Shown here piece after piece: positions 12,277 to 23,243 of a stretch of 64,000 nucleotides of DNA. How positions within the stretch are numbered: position 1 is the stretch's first letter; every line of letters begins with the position of its first letter. A program made the translations under genes and the position numbers. Under the pieces are notes generated by a model that was given only the letters and a program-made list of their open reading frames with translations, made no database searches and had not been told where the DNA came from. The DNA comes from Sipunculus nudus (lineage: Eukaryota; Annelida; Sipuncula; Golfingiida; Sipunculidae), in NCBI GenBank assembly GCA_026874595.1, contig CM049314.1, positions 37,243,229-37,307,228 on the forward strand, in the 5' to 3' direction.

Positions 12277-13139
12277 TGCCTTAGCATAAAATCAAATTGG
12301 CTAAATTACTGGGAGTATTAGATTGCCGTGAGAAGTAACTCACAAGCCTTATTGTGAGGAACAAATCTAGAAGCAAAGTGAATCTTTTAAAGAACCGGCA
12401 GCCCTTCCAGATAGCACCTCTATGTTTTACCATGAGATGATTTTGGTCAAATATAACTCCAATAACCACGTGATAAAAGCACTATTACGTTGAATAGCTT
12501 TGTCTGGTGATTAAACGACATTCCCATAAACGTCGTTGTATTATCCATGTCAGTCATGAAATAACCAGGAGGCTCGCACCAACCAGAAACGCCAGTATAA
12601 AACTAGAAGAAAAAAACACGGAAGGTACCGAATTACATTTAAAGACACGGAGCAACGGTTGCCGGCATATGCCAAGGGCTCACAGGATCCTATATCTTTG
12701 TTTCTACGTAAGTTTGCCTTTAACGCACATTTTTGGTACGCCTTGTTTTAAATAAAGAAAAACTACAAGTAATTCCGTCAGATATGATTTATTTGAAATG
12801 GCAAGCTATTGCATTTTCTAGCCAACGTTTTCATGTCAGAATCAGTTGCTATGCAGGACCATCATTACTAATACTGGTTCTCACATATCATCCGCGATAA
12901 TGAGTTTCCAAAATGTACGCGTGTCATTTTTTTCATAAAATCAAATTTGTATCAAACTTTTCTTTTGTCAGATATATCTGATTAAATCACATAAAAGAAA
13001 CAACTAATTTTAAATTACAGAAAGGTCCAAGGACCTTAACCTCTTAAATATGCGCATGACATTTATGAACAGGCTGAACTGATTCTTATAAAACATTGCA
13101 TGTTCTAATATATATATATCTCTAATTACACATGTATCA

Positions 13140-14031
13140 TGGTAGCAGCATTCTTCATCCGACAGGGCAGCCTATTGTTCCTTAATTTCCTTGATTGTAC
13201 TTTGTTTTCAAACGTTGTGTTTGTGTTATTAAGACAAATACCATATATATTTAATTTTGAAAAAAGTTATTGTATTTGCATGAACTATAAAAAAGAAAAA
13301 AAGCAAACTATAGCAAATATAATAATTTTATTTGATAGAATTTGAGATCACATTGGCTGTTATCAGAATAATTGCATGTCTTAACTCACACTTAATACAT
13401 ATAGCTGACTTTACATGAGTCGTCCATCAAATATGGAATTGCCACATTTGCATTAGTGGTTATGCACCCAAAGATAGGCACGCTAATTCCCCCTGAATAT
13501 ATATTTACCTCGCATACAATCGGATCGGCCAACTTATAGAGAGAATTAGATTGCTCTGTCAAGCTACCGTACAAACTGTATGTGCGGAACAGATGGTCAA
13601 CAAGTAATGAGAGTCTTTTGAAGAACTGGTATGACTTCTAGTTTGCACTTTTGTAATTTAATGATCAGATGAAAGATCTGGTCACATATAACTAAAATAA
13701 CATAGCGCTAAAGCACTATTATTGTAAATAGCTTTGTCTGATGATGAAACCACATTCCCGTCTACAACCCTTGCATTATCTATGTAGGTCATAAAACAAG
13801 CAGAAATGCCGTGGTAAAACCACTTAAACAAAGAAGTTACCGTATTATATTCACACACAACCAAGATTACCGGCATATGTCAGAGGCGGAACGGATTTTT
13901 TCAGGATTCTACAAAATTTCTCTTTAAACGAACATTTTTGGTACGCTTTGATTGACAGAGCTTCTTTTTTGACTGTTTCACTCGTTACACGTTTACATGA
14001 GAGATGCAATAAACGTCTACAAATTAAACAA

Positions 14032-14098
<67 letters not shown>

Positions 14099-15260
14099 AT
14101 TCGAAACATTTCGGCTGCTGTTTTTTATTAGGTAAGTGATACCAATTTTAATTAACTTAATTTCATGGTACATGCATGTACTTATAACTTTTTACTCTGT
14201 AAGTTACTAATATATTTTAGTAGACAGTGTATCTAGCCGTAAAAACTTAGATTATGAAGTTTAAGGCTCCTTCAATTGATTTTTTTCTGTCTAATATTTG
14301 GCTTAGTACTGTTGTCCGAAATTATTTGTTCCTGTTATTATAAATTCCCTCTGGTTGTGCCCATTATATTGGTAGCACACTATGAAAGCAATTGCTATGC
14401 TCGAGATATAGAATTTTCGAGACGTTTTCTGGATATATATTTTAACCGGATGGTTGCCCTGGGAAAGGGAAATTAACAATACAGTTAATAATCTGGGGCC
14501 GGTGGTAAAGGTTGGACATTGTCCAAGACATATATATAGATGTAAGATATAGAAAGCAGATACACAACGTTTACATGAAGGGCGACATAAAATTATCAAA
14601 GTTGAAACGATAAACCAATTACATCAACAACGCAATGATTTCCGTCCCTGGATAATTCACAAGTTCCCATAATCTATTTTCCCGGTGACATGTTTATGGT
14701 GGCAGTGATATCATAGCTCAAGATGACAATTTGTTAAGCATAAATTGTCCACCTATAAAAAAAGAACGACACAAACTGTAACCATATATGATTATTTTGG
14801 AAATGGCCTGCTAATGCAATGTTTTTTTCTTACAAATATAACAGAACAGGATCTGTTGCAATGAAGTACAACTAGTATATTACTGGACCTTTCATTCCGT
14901 CTGAGATATTACGTTTAAAAATATACATGCATCATTGTTTACATGATCAAATTTACATTAGTCCCTTTTTTCGTTTGTGTTTTCTATAATATTTAAAAAA
15001 AAGAAACAACTGATTGTAAAATTAAAGAACGGCCCAAGGGCCAAAAGCTCACCTGTTACATCTCCCATATCGAAATACCAGCACGAATTTCCTAATATTG
15101 AGACTTGAGGCATACATTTCCTATTATATTGAAAAATATATTTTACCATTTATGTCTTCTATCCTGTAATTCTTAAGGTTGTACTAATTCATCATGACTG
15201 CTATGTTGAAATTTCACAAATATGCCCATGACAGTTATAAACTTGTTGAACTGACTCTCA
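13140..15260. repeat. Diverged repeat segment, copy 3
   Basis: Begins with CATCCGACAGGGCAGCC near 13156, has the CAAAGTTGAAACGATAAACC block near 14597, and ends with ATGACAGTTATAAAC near 15229. Same block order as copies 1 and 2. Confidence 0.5.
14035..14096. repeat. (AT)n microsatellite
   Basis: Uninterrupted 60-base run inside repeat copy 3. Confidence 0.95.
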
Positions 15261-15958
15261 TAAAAACGATCATCACTGAGATAGATTAATAATCATACGG
15301 GAACATCCTTATATTTGTCTAATAATATGCAGGTGCATATATACAAAAAGTACACATTTCATCGACTGCTAACAGCTGAAAAGGAATTTCATAAAATCAT
15401 ACTGATGCAAAGTACCTTCAAAAATGCCAAAGCATTCAGCTATTCATGTATTGAATATATGTTGACAAAAGTATATACAAATGTAGAAATATAATGACTG
15501 GTGTGTATGATTTGAAGATTTTAGCATAGCAAACAGTATTATTATACCTTTCGGCTCAAGAAGGTAAGTCATGTGGAGACGCACATTAAACAAATATCCT
15601 TGTCGTCTTCTGTATTGGCTAAGTAGCAGTGTTACGAAGCAACCGGTGTCTTTCGAAAAGGTTTACTCATAACAGTATTCTGCGGGTGGAATTTGTTGGA
15701 CCAAATCATCACTAGGGTTAGAAAATGCGCCAATGATTCTTACTCCCAGTTGATTTCAATCATGAGTCTTTACTCTAATTACACTTAAATATCATCCGAA
15801 CCCAAGGACATTGGTTGTTAAGATGTGCGTGGTCTCCATTGTGGGGACACATTTTGTAACAAAAGCTCTTATTTATTATGTTTAGTTTGATTATTTTAAA
15901 AATCTTAAAAACATTCGAATTTCGCTTTTATATTATATATTTCAGAGCCTGTATCATT

Positions 15959-16395
15959 ATGGCAAACATTTAAGAGATTATCAACCGAAAAAGGGGAGAC
16001 CTCGTAACTGCAATGGCAACTGACACTTGCTTGTTTCCCTACTTGCAGCAAGCTGGCGTTTTGAACGGGGATCAGATTGAAAGCATTCAGGTGACACTTG
16101 GGCCCTCAAATGTTTAATTCTAAATTAAAATTTTTTTCAGTAGCGTATTAAGTATATGCATTCATTTGAAACTAAGTATGAAACGTAATTATACTATAAT
16201 TGGGTATGCAATACTATTTCATGCGCATATTTTCATATTTTCTTCGACAGAAAACCAGTTATGGAGTTTCATATAAAATGGCTGCAGATATACTCACGCT
16301 AATAGAGAAGATGGACAGCTGGGAAAAACTGAACGGACTGAGTTATGCTCTCATGAAAACTAACCAGGAACATCTGGTCACCAGTTATCTGAGAG
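15959..16395 (+). CDS. CARD domain (two exons)
   Basis: Exons 15959-16090 and 16251-16395, joined in phase 0. Motifs RDLVTAMATDTCLFPYLQQAG, VLNGDQIESIQ and GLSYALMKTNQEHLVTSYLRG fit the six-helix CARD pattern (hydrophobic helix 1, LxxxGVLxxxQxxxI, then ALxxTxQEHL near the end). The ATG at 15959 is followed after three codons by TAA; the next in-frame ATG is 16013, inside helix 1, which would shorten the CARD. Acceptor TTTCAG at 15940-15945 would make 15946 the exon start. The second exon ends in phase 1. Confidence 0.75.
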
Positions 16396-16646
16396 GTTGT
16401 GCCTTACTTTGAAATAATGAATATTTAAATACTAACATTATTTATAAATACTTTAGCATTGCATTATCAGAATCATACAAAATTTTATCATCATAAATGC
16501 GTGAACATGCTACTACAGGCAAGATATTGGCACATTATGAAACTCAAAGATGTATTAATCACGCCAATTTCCTTAAACTAATTTTTAATTCACCTAATGA
16601 ATAATCTTTTGCACTGTTAGGTTAATAATCATATCATTGTCTATAG

Positions 16647-17170
16647 GTAAAGAGCCATTCCGCCAGTTTGAACTAGAAATAAAGCAACCAACAGAGGATA
16701 AACTGAAAATGCCACTACATTATTTCGTTAAAGAAATGCAGAAACAAAATCAGCCAAACCGATGGAACCTTGAACACGAGAGTTACTGCATATGCGCTCC
16801 TTTTAGAGATTCTATTTATGATACGGACACGCAAACAATAATGATCCGTTGCTACTCTGGTCAAGCTGCTCGGGAATCAAATCGAATGAAACCACAATTA
16901 CGTAGGCTGATTGCAGAGACACATAACAAGCTCTTCCTCGAAGAAACGATGCGAGATGATGATATTAATATATCGTTAAAGGAGTATACTTTCTGTGAGT
17001 TATAATATAGCATAATCTGTATAACCGTACAACGATTATAAATAGTGATAATTTCCCCTTACCATACATTTTTTTAATTGACAAATAAATAATACTATAT
17101 TCAAATAATACTTTAACAATTATGTAAACGTGCTCGATTTATGCAGGCAGGTTTAAGAATACCCCTCATG

Positions 17171-17229
<59 letters not shown>

Positions 17230-17296
17230 GGTGAAAACCAGGCCGGTCGGTGCCGGTCGGGGCTAAAGATTGTACAAAAACAGGTACACGCAAATA

Positions 17297-17355
<59 letters not shown>

Positions 17356-17575
17356 CTACAAATTAAATAACATTTTTGTTCTGTTGCCTCATATCCGGTT
17401 AAGCACATATTTTTCTTAAATTAAATGATATTTTTTTCTTCTTCTGTTTACTTATTTGCGCTAAGCGCAAGATACAAGGATGGCAAGAATAAGTGACTCG
17501 GAACTGCTTGAACAAATTGAAGCTGCCTTCAAGGATAACAAGGAATTCAAAGGAAAGGTTGCGAAACTACTACAG
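16647..17575 (+). CDS. Unrecognised domain between CARD and GTPase (two exons)
   Basis: Exons 16647-16994 and 17472-17575 join in phase 1, and the first follows the CARD exon in phase 1. Together about 150 residues, mostly charged, with [41 protein letters not shown] and a helical end [20 protein letters not shown]. No stop codon. I do not recognise the family. The intron between them carries two long (AT)n tracts. Confidence 0.65.
17173..17226. repeat. (AT)n microsatellite
   Basis: Intronic. Together with the run at 17300 it encloses a 73-base unique segment. Confidence 0.95.
17300..17352. repeat. (AT)n microsatellite
   Basis: Second intronic AT run of the pair. Confidence 0.95.
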
Positions 17576-18471
17576 GTATCATTTATATCAGATATGTATT
17601 ACCCTTGGCACAAGTAAATCCTGTAATGATGTTTGCTTGTCTTTTAAATGTTCATATGTAAAAATGACATATGTCCATGGCTTGTTATTTTATCTGTAGT
17701 GCTATTTCTGTAGTTGTATTTACTTGTCTAATGACTGGAACCATAATGAATGGAGCCATACCTCATTTCCAAACCAGATGGACTTATTGAGGTTGCTTCT
17801 TTTAAGATTTATTTGAATATTTTGAAACATTAAAAGGAAACGAAACACTTTAGTATAACCTTCAATGTATGAGGTGAAAACCCCTGCACAGCTAGAATAA
17901 AACCATACTGGTTGATTGTGTTTTTAACATTACCTTAGGTTTGCCAATGAAATATGTACCATCAAGTGTTTGTACCTGTAGACTGTTGTTGTCGATCCCA
18001 GAAGTAATCCAAAGAGTGTGGCAAAAAAGTCTTCAATCCATTTTGAAGGTTTTTAACTTTTCTGTCTACAAGGAAAAATAACAGTAATTAATTGTATTAA
18101 ATAGTAGATATTTGCAAATGCCAAGCTTGATTGTGTAATCCGTAAACTAAACTCAAGTTCGGTAGCATAGCCTGTTGCAATGTTGTCTATCTAAAGGCAT
18201 CAGGCTGAGCAAAGTATCTGAAATAATAAAAGGATAAGTAATTCCTATAAGATATGATATTTGGAGACCATGTGAGCATTACAAAACTAGTACTTAAGAA
18301 TTAATAAAAATTGAATTCATTATACACTGCTGTACTTAAAAAATGCCTAAATATATATTTGATGACTATTACAAGTCATCGATGAGGTTTCACAACCACT
18401 AAAGAATTTGATTTATGAAATAAATTCTGTTGTATAACAAAATGCTTGTATAGACAAAAAACATGTTTTAG
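17576..18471 (+). other. Intron before the P-loop exon, with a missing exon
   Basis: The upstream exon ends in phase 0 while the P-loop exon starts in phase 1, so a small exon should lie here. I could not identify it. Confidence 0.4.
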
Positions 18472-18683
18472 GTTATCCAATTCAACTGGTGACACTATCG
18501 GAGCACAATAAATCAAGTAAGGAAGAAGATCGACACGTTAAGCTGATATTAAACACTCAGGAGTTGAATAAACTCTTCCCCAAAGAAGACACAAAGCCAA
18601 TATATGTGTTGTCCATGTCTTGAGAATCGCGCTTAGGAAAATCGTTACTTCTGAACTATATTCTGAGATACCTTGCTGCACTT
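18472..18683 (+). CDS. GTPase G1 (P-loop) exon with a stop codon
   Basis: Begins YPIQLVTLSEHNKSSKEED, like the strand that opens GBP/atlastin GTPase domains, and continues to PIYVLSMS, stop, ESRLGKSLLLNYILRYL. The family P-loop is GxxRxGKS; here the first Gly position is TGA (18621-18623), one base away from GGA. All other P-loop residues (R, G, K, S) are present. Donor GTAAGT at 18684, phase 0. Confidence 0.8.
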
Positions 18684-18900
18684 GTAAGTACAGAAATTAT
18701 CATATCCATGTAGGCCTAGTGACATATTTAAAAATATACTGACTTCATCTCCATCGTCCGCTCCCCGTTGACTATTTTATCTAAATTTATTATATTGTTA
18801 AAAGTAGAAGCAATGTCTCATAAAGTAAGGCACATAGTTATAACTACGATAATCTGTATATATCTATATCTTATAATTGTACATATATATCTTATAACAG

Positions 18901-19044
18901 GAACAAAAGGACGATTCTGTTTGGACAGACGACAAATATCTAGAACCAAGTGGGTTTACTTGGTCACACGGTGAAGATCCTGTAACAGAGAGCTTGCAAG
19001 GATGGGGTCACATGTTTAAAGTTATCCTGGGCGATGGACAGAAG
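18901..19044 (+). CDS. GTPase domain exon (switch I region)
   Basis: Encodes 48 residues including YLEPSGFTWSHGEDPVTESL and WGHMFKVILGDGQK. This matches the atlastin/GBP block with GFxWRGG and IWSEIF followed by the DTQG strand. Phase 0 at both ends, no stop. Confidence 0.8.
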
Positions 19045-19152
19045 GTAGAAAAACTAATTGATAGCCTAATGATAGATTTACGGAAATGCATAGAACACAC
19101 CAAATTAAAATTTTACTTAGTGAATTCAGTTTACCTTGGAAAAAAGTAACTT

Positions 19153-19155
<3 letters not shown>

Positions 19156-19193
<38 letters not shown>
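19156..19193. repeat. (AT)n microsatellite
   Basis: Intronic AT run. Confidence 0.9.
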
Positions 19194-19194
<1 letters not shown>

Positions 19195-19270
19195 ATAAAG
19201 AGTAATAGTGACGCCTATTAGACTAATTCTTTATTAATTATTTCTCAAAGGCATTCCTAATACTTTTTTA

Positions 19271-19312
19271 CATATATATATACATACATACATACATATA
19301 CATACATACATT

Positions 19313-19359
<47 letters not shown>
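19271..19359 (+). repeat. (AT)n/(ACAT)n tract that supplies a splice acceptor
   Basis: The repeat runs directly to the AG at 19358-19359 that opens the G3 exon, so there is no ordinary polypyrimidine tract. Confidence 0.75.
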
Positions 19360-19360
<1 letters not shown>

Positions 19361-19464
19361 TTGCGATATTTGTGCTTGACACACAAGGCCAATTTGACCA
19401 GAAAACATCAGAGGATACAATCAAACTAATGTTAGCACTGAGCACCCTCATATCTTCAGTTCAG
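19360..19464 (+). CDS. GTPase G3 exon (DTQG)
   Basis: Encodes IAIFVLDTQGQFDQKTSED and ALSTLISSVQ, the G3 motif and following helix of GBP/atlastin proteins (LDTxG, LSTxxSSxQ). The next exon starts VYN, so the family order SSxQ-VYN is exact only if splicing follows CAG at 19464. The bases there are ACGAGC, not GT; the nearest GT would delete two conserved residues. Confidence 0.8.
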
Positions 19465-19714
19465 ACGAGCACCTTCCTATAAATATTTAACACCCTTTGT
19501 CGATAAGAAAATATTCACTGTAGATAATTTACTGATTTCCTATTACAATTAAAAAACAGCTGGTATTCGTTGTGTTTTGAGTATACTTATCCGCTATTTA
19601 AGAAATACAAATCTCAAGCCAAATATTATGTGTACGGAGGTATTATACAGCTACCTTGTGTCGAAGAACTCCCCATATGACGGATTTAAAGGTCTCTCAT
19701 TTTTTCATTTTCAG

Positions 19715-20369
19715 GTATACAATGTGAAATCACTTATCAACGAGATCCACCTGAAATACCTTGAAGTAAATATATCAACAGTTCATAAACACTTTAAAAA
19801 GAAAATTGTTTTCGGAAAGTAAAAAGTTTTAATAAGATCGATTGTATATAAATATTTAAATACTTGCATCGACTGATTAAATGGTTTGATGTTGCTCAAA
19901 TACTTCCATATTTAAGCACATTTAAATCTAACTTACCAAGACGTAATATTAACATTATTTCAGATTGATGGGTCAAATAAAAATATCTTAGTTCGCTTTA
20001 ATAACATGAACGGTAAACCCATTAATTCAAAATGAGACTTTTGACATCTGTTTTTTAATGTCTACGTAAAATGGCAGCCCTGTCACACTGAAAATGTTTA
20101 ATTAATCAACAATCAATGATAATATATTTCCACTGCAATTTTGACTATGCTTACATTTCACTAAGTTTATTTACAGTTACTTTGTAAATTACTGTTTTAC
20201 TATTTTAATTGTATACCGCTCTTCTTGTTAAAATTAAAAAAAAAAAGATCCTGTTAAGCAAACGGATTCCCGATGATACCATTTTATTTGAATGTATCAG
20301 GATATGTATTTCAATAGGATTTTTGTGATGGCGGGAATGGAAATAAGAAATGAGCAACAAGAAGTCGAG
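19715..20369 (+). CDS. GTPase helix exons after G3 (two exons)
   Basis: Exon 19715-19765 encodes VYNVKSLINEIHLKYLE and exon 20301-20369 encodes DMYFNRIFVMAGMEIRNEQ and a short end, both phase 0. They correspond to the atlastin stretch with VYNL, LQHLQLFTEYGR. The second exon is a weaker call. Confidence 0.6.
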
Positions 20370-22107
20370 GTACTGAGCATTATTAGTTGTAATATTCACC
20401 TTACTAATTCATCTATTTCTTTATGTTTTTGTTTACTCATGTTGTGATAACAAGTGAACAATGTTGTTTGTTTTGTAAATAAATCAACAATGTTTTCTCC
20501 CCTTTTCAGGGGGGGGGGGGGAACAGAGTAAACCTGAAATGTTTGCAATATTGGATCATTAGATTTGTACAGTGTTAAAAAATCAAATTACTTCTCAGTT
20601 TTCATACAGATCTTGGGTTAATTCTGAATGAATTGGAATTTAATTGAATTTAAAAATATGAAAATGAGCTTTATGAATTAAGGTTTTCAGGCTCCGCCGA
20701 TTTGATTTTTATTAATGACATTCCAGCAATTTATTTTCAAGAGGTTTCAAATGTTTCATCATTCCCAAGTTGGAAATGAAGCTTTTACGATTGATCTCTT
20801 GTTATGCATTTGTTAGGTGCAACATTCCAGGGGTTGGTAATATCAGGGGATTAACTCTTATGACATAAAAAGTCATGACGACCAACAAAGAAAATAATGT
20901 TAACTTGTCACACAAGCTGGGAGACAATCCCCAGGGTTATTTATACCTGAGGATGAGGGCTGAGCACTCTAAGCATGTGAATAGAACATCCATAACTCCC
21001 AGTTTGTCTAAATAAAAAATGTAAAATTTTATTAATCCTATCCATATATACAGACCAGCAGGACAATTCGAATCTTCTTAAACTTGTGTAAACGTACATT
21101 GTATATGTTAATATCAATAGATAAACATACGTGGATATGAGTATACGAGTATACATATACACACATAGTCGCAAGAGCAAATAAAGAGGCAAGTTTACTT
21201 CTGCTTTTGTAAATGAACATGACTGAGATGATTATGAAAACCTAACATAAATACTGACACCAATAACAATAGTAAAAAAATACTTTTTATTTTGTGTATA
21301 TATCAATTACAGTAAGCAAAAATATATTTTCATTTCACATTTGAAATTCAACGAAACCTTTATCCGGACTTAGGCAGTTTTATATCTGAGGGAATCATCA
21401 TCAAACCTGCCTGTCTATTATGCCCTGTATATGGAAAAAATCATTATCGCAAGAGCAAATTCTGCCAGTTATGGAAATAACTAAAAGTTGTGTACGTTAA
21501 TGTTAATTTTCAGTCACATCCATTCCATCCATTTATGCAGATTAAGTAAAATTATTTTAGGATAGTTTCAACAAGGATTTTTTTACAGTTAAACATTAAG
21601 ATTGTTCTACGAGGAACATGCATAATACAAGCACTGGTTATCTCTAAATTGGTTTTATAAGCTAATGGTGTGTCCTTATTTTGCAAATAATCTACCAAGT
21701 TGAAAATATATAATGGTATATATCTCTGTATGCTAACTGAGAGATGTTGATGTAATAATGTAAAACTAATATATTCTTTCAACATCATTACTTAGACGGA
21801 TCCCAATAAACCAAAGTCATGTAGTGCATTGTCATTTGCAACTCATCAATTGTGAAATGAATTGAATAATTGAATTATATGAATTGAATTGGTATTGATA
21901 CTTTTCCCCAGCACTTTGATTTGAATATGAATTTAAGTGCCATAAACATCCTCGATCTAGAATTGAAACATTGGAATTGAACCATGGGATGATGGCCCAC
22001 CATTAAAGCTGTTTTCAGTTTTATTAAAAAAACTTGACTAATGAATAATTCCACTATGCATATGAACATCTTGATACTTTTGAATAATATTAATGTTATT
22101 ATTTCAG

Positions 22108-22148
22108 AAAATGAAAAAGTCAGGAAACGGGAAAAGTTGTTCCCCATG
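22108..22148 (+). CDS. Candidate micro-exon
   Basis: A 41-base open segment between TTTCAG and GTAAGT, with a similar 45-base counterpart in the second copy (53261-53305). Its length does not fit the flanking phase-0 exons, so it may be an alternative exon or chance. Confidence 0.25.
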
Positions 22149-22405
22149 GTAAGTTTGGATTGATGGCTCAAGAAATAATAATCGACGAAAACTCGACGCA
22201 TAATATCGCCTACTACTATGGAATTACTTCACAGAGGACGAACGCTTGTTGTTAAAATGCGTTCATGAACCCTTAATATAGACATGATTAAATGTTACCA
22301 AAGCCATTTAAAAAATAAACATGCTTCAATGTATAAATAACCTCTGTTTATTAGCAGAAAACAAATGATTTAGACAAACATTTTTGCTTACTATTTATTA
22401 TACAG

Positions 22406-22615
22406 CCAATAAGCAAAGTTGCAAAAATGAGAAAGGAAACGAAACGGGCACGTCCAAAAAGTTGTGAAATTGACTACCAAAGGTGTTTAAAATGTGCAAC
22501 ACAAAAAGAACAGGTGCAACCGTTTCCGCAGATTGAAATGTCAGATATACCGGTAGGAAAAGCCGAAGAGATGGAATCAAAGAGCCAAAGAAAGGACACT
22601 TATTCTCCATTCCAA
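22406..22615 (+). CDS. Insertion exon within the GTPase domain
   Basis: Encodes 70 residues, phase 0 at both ends. The last residues (YSPFQ) match the family KPFQ that precedes FLVRDW. The rest is a polar insertion not found in ordinary GBPs or atlastins: basic start (RKETKRARPKSCE), a CLKC pair, then an acidic stretch. No stop codon. Confidence 0.7.
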
Positions 22616-22858
22616 GTATGACTCATATCAAGGCATCCATTAATTTTAAATCTGTAAAAATGTTTATGTACGGAAATTTATTTGATCGTCCATAGACGAC
22701 GAAAAGACATGAATAAAATATACATAGGATTAGAAACACGCCTGACTGATAAGGTACTGTTCGAATTTAGAACTGTGCTGGCGAATTAACTGTTGAGCCT
22801 CTGTTCAGATAATACAGCTACAATGCGGTCACAATGCTTTCTTGTTCGCTTCTTTCAG

Positions 22859-22945
22859 AGACTTGCTTTTCTTGTTCGCGACTGGGACGCAGATAAACAC
22901 TACGGAGAATCAGCGGGAAAGGCTCATCTCAAAAACAAACTCAAA
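22859..22945 (+). CDS. GTPase RD-motif exon
   Basis: Encodes RLAFLVRDWDADKHYGESAG and KAHLKNKLK. FLVRDW is the G4-equivalent guanine-recognition motif of GBP/atlastin GTPases. Phase 0 at both ends. Confidence 0.85.
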
Positions 22946-23107
22946 GTAAAACGTTTCTTACTTAGTTGAGCATAATTAAACAAAATAAGGAATTTTCAAA
23001 TGGTGATTTCCATAAAGGAAGGTGAAGGAATTAGATTATTTATTATACATCAATCACCAAGCGGTAGCGGCCCAATATTGTAAGGTTTTAATTTCTTTAC
23101 CTTTTAG

Positions 23108-23243
23108 CGGGAAGATATAGCTGAAGGAAACAGAATGGTCAGAGAAAATATTTCTTCCTGCTTCAAAGATCTGGGTTGTTTCCTAATGCCAGATCCAGGG
23201 GAGAACCCAAAAGGAGCTCCGACCTTTGAAGGAACTCTGTCCG
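23108..23243 (+). CDS. GTPase exon, guanine-cap region
   Basis: Encodes [20 protein letters not shown] and PTFEGTLS. The family block reads IHSCFxxxxCFLLPHPG and PxFDGxL. Ends in phase 1. Confidence 0.85.

Larger units (their letters stand above)
10310..13095. repeat. Diverged repeat segment, copy 2
   Basis: Begins with CATCCGACAGGGTAGCC and ends with the ATGACATTTATGAAC block near 13050-13075. It is longer than the other copies because a GC-richer stretch (about 10530-11360) with no homology to them sits inside it. Confidence 0.5.
7377..15958. other. Gene-poor intergenic region
   Basis: No convincing exon on either strand. It consists mainly of three diverged copies of one repeat segment (see entries at 8690, 10310 and 13140), (AT)n tracts, and a GC-richer patch at about 10530-11360 without a readable gene. 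Confidence 0.55.

Noticed and set aside
22108-22148. Certain assignment of the micro-exon to the GBP protein
   Set aside because: The phase does not fit the neighbouring exons; kept only as a low-confidence candidate.
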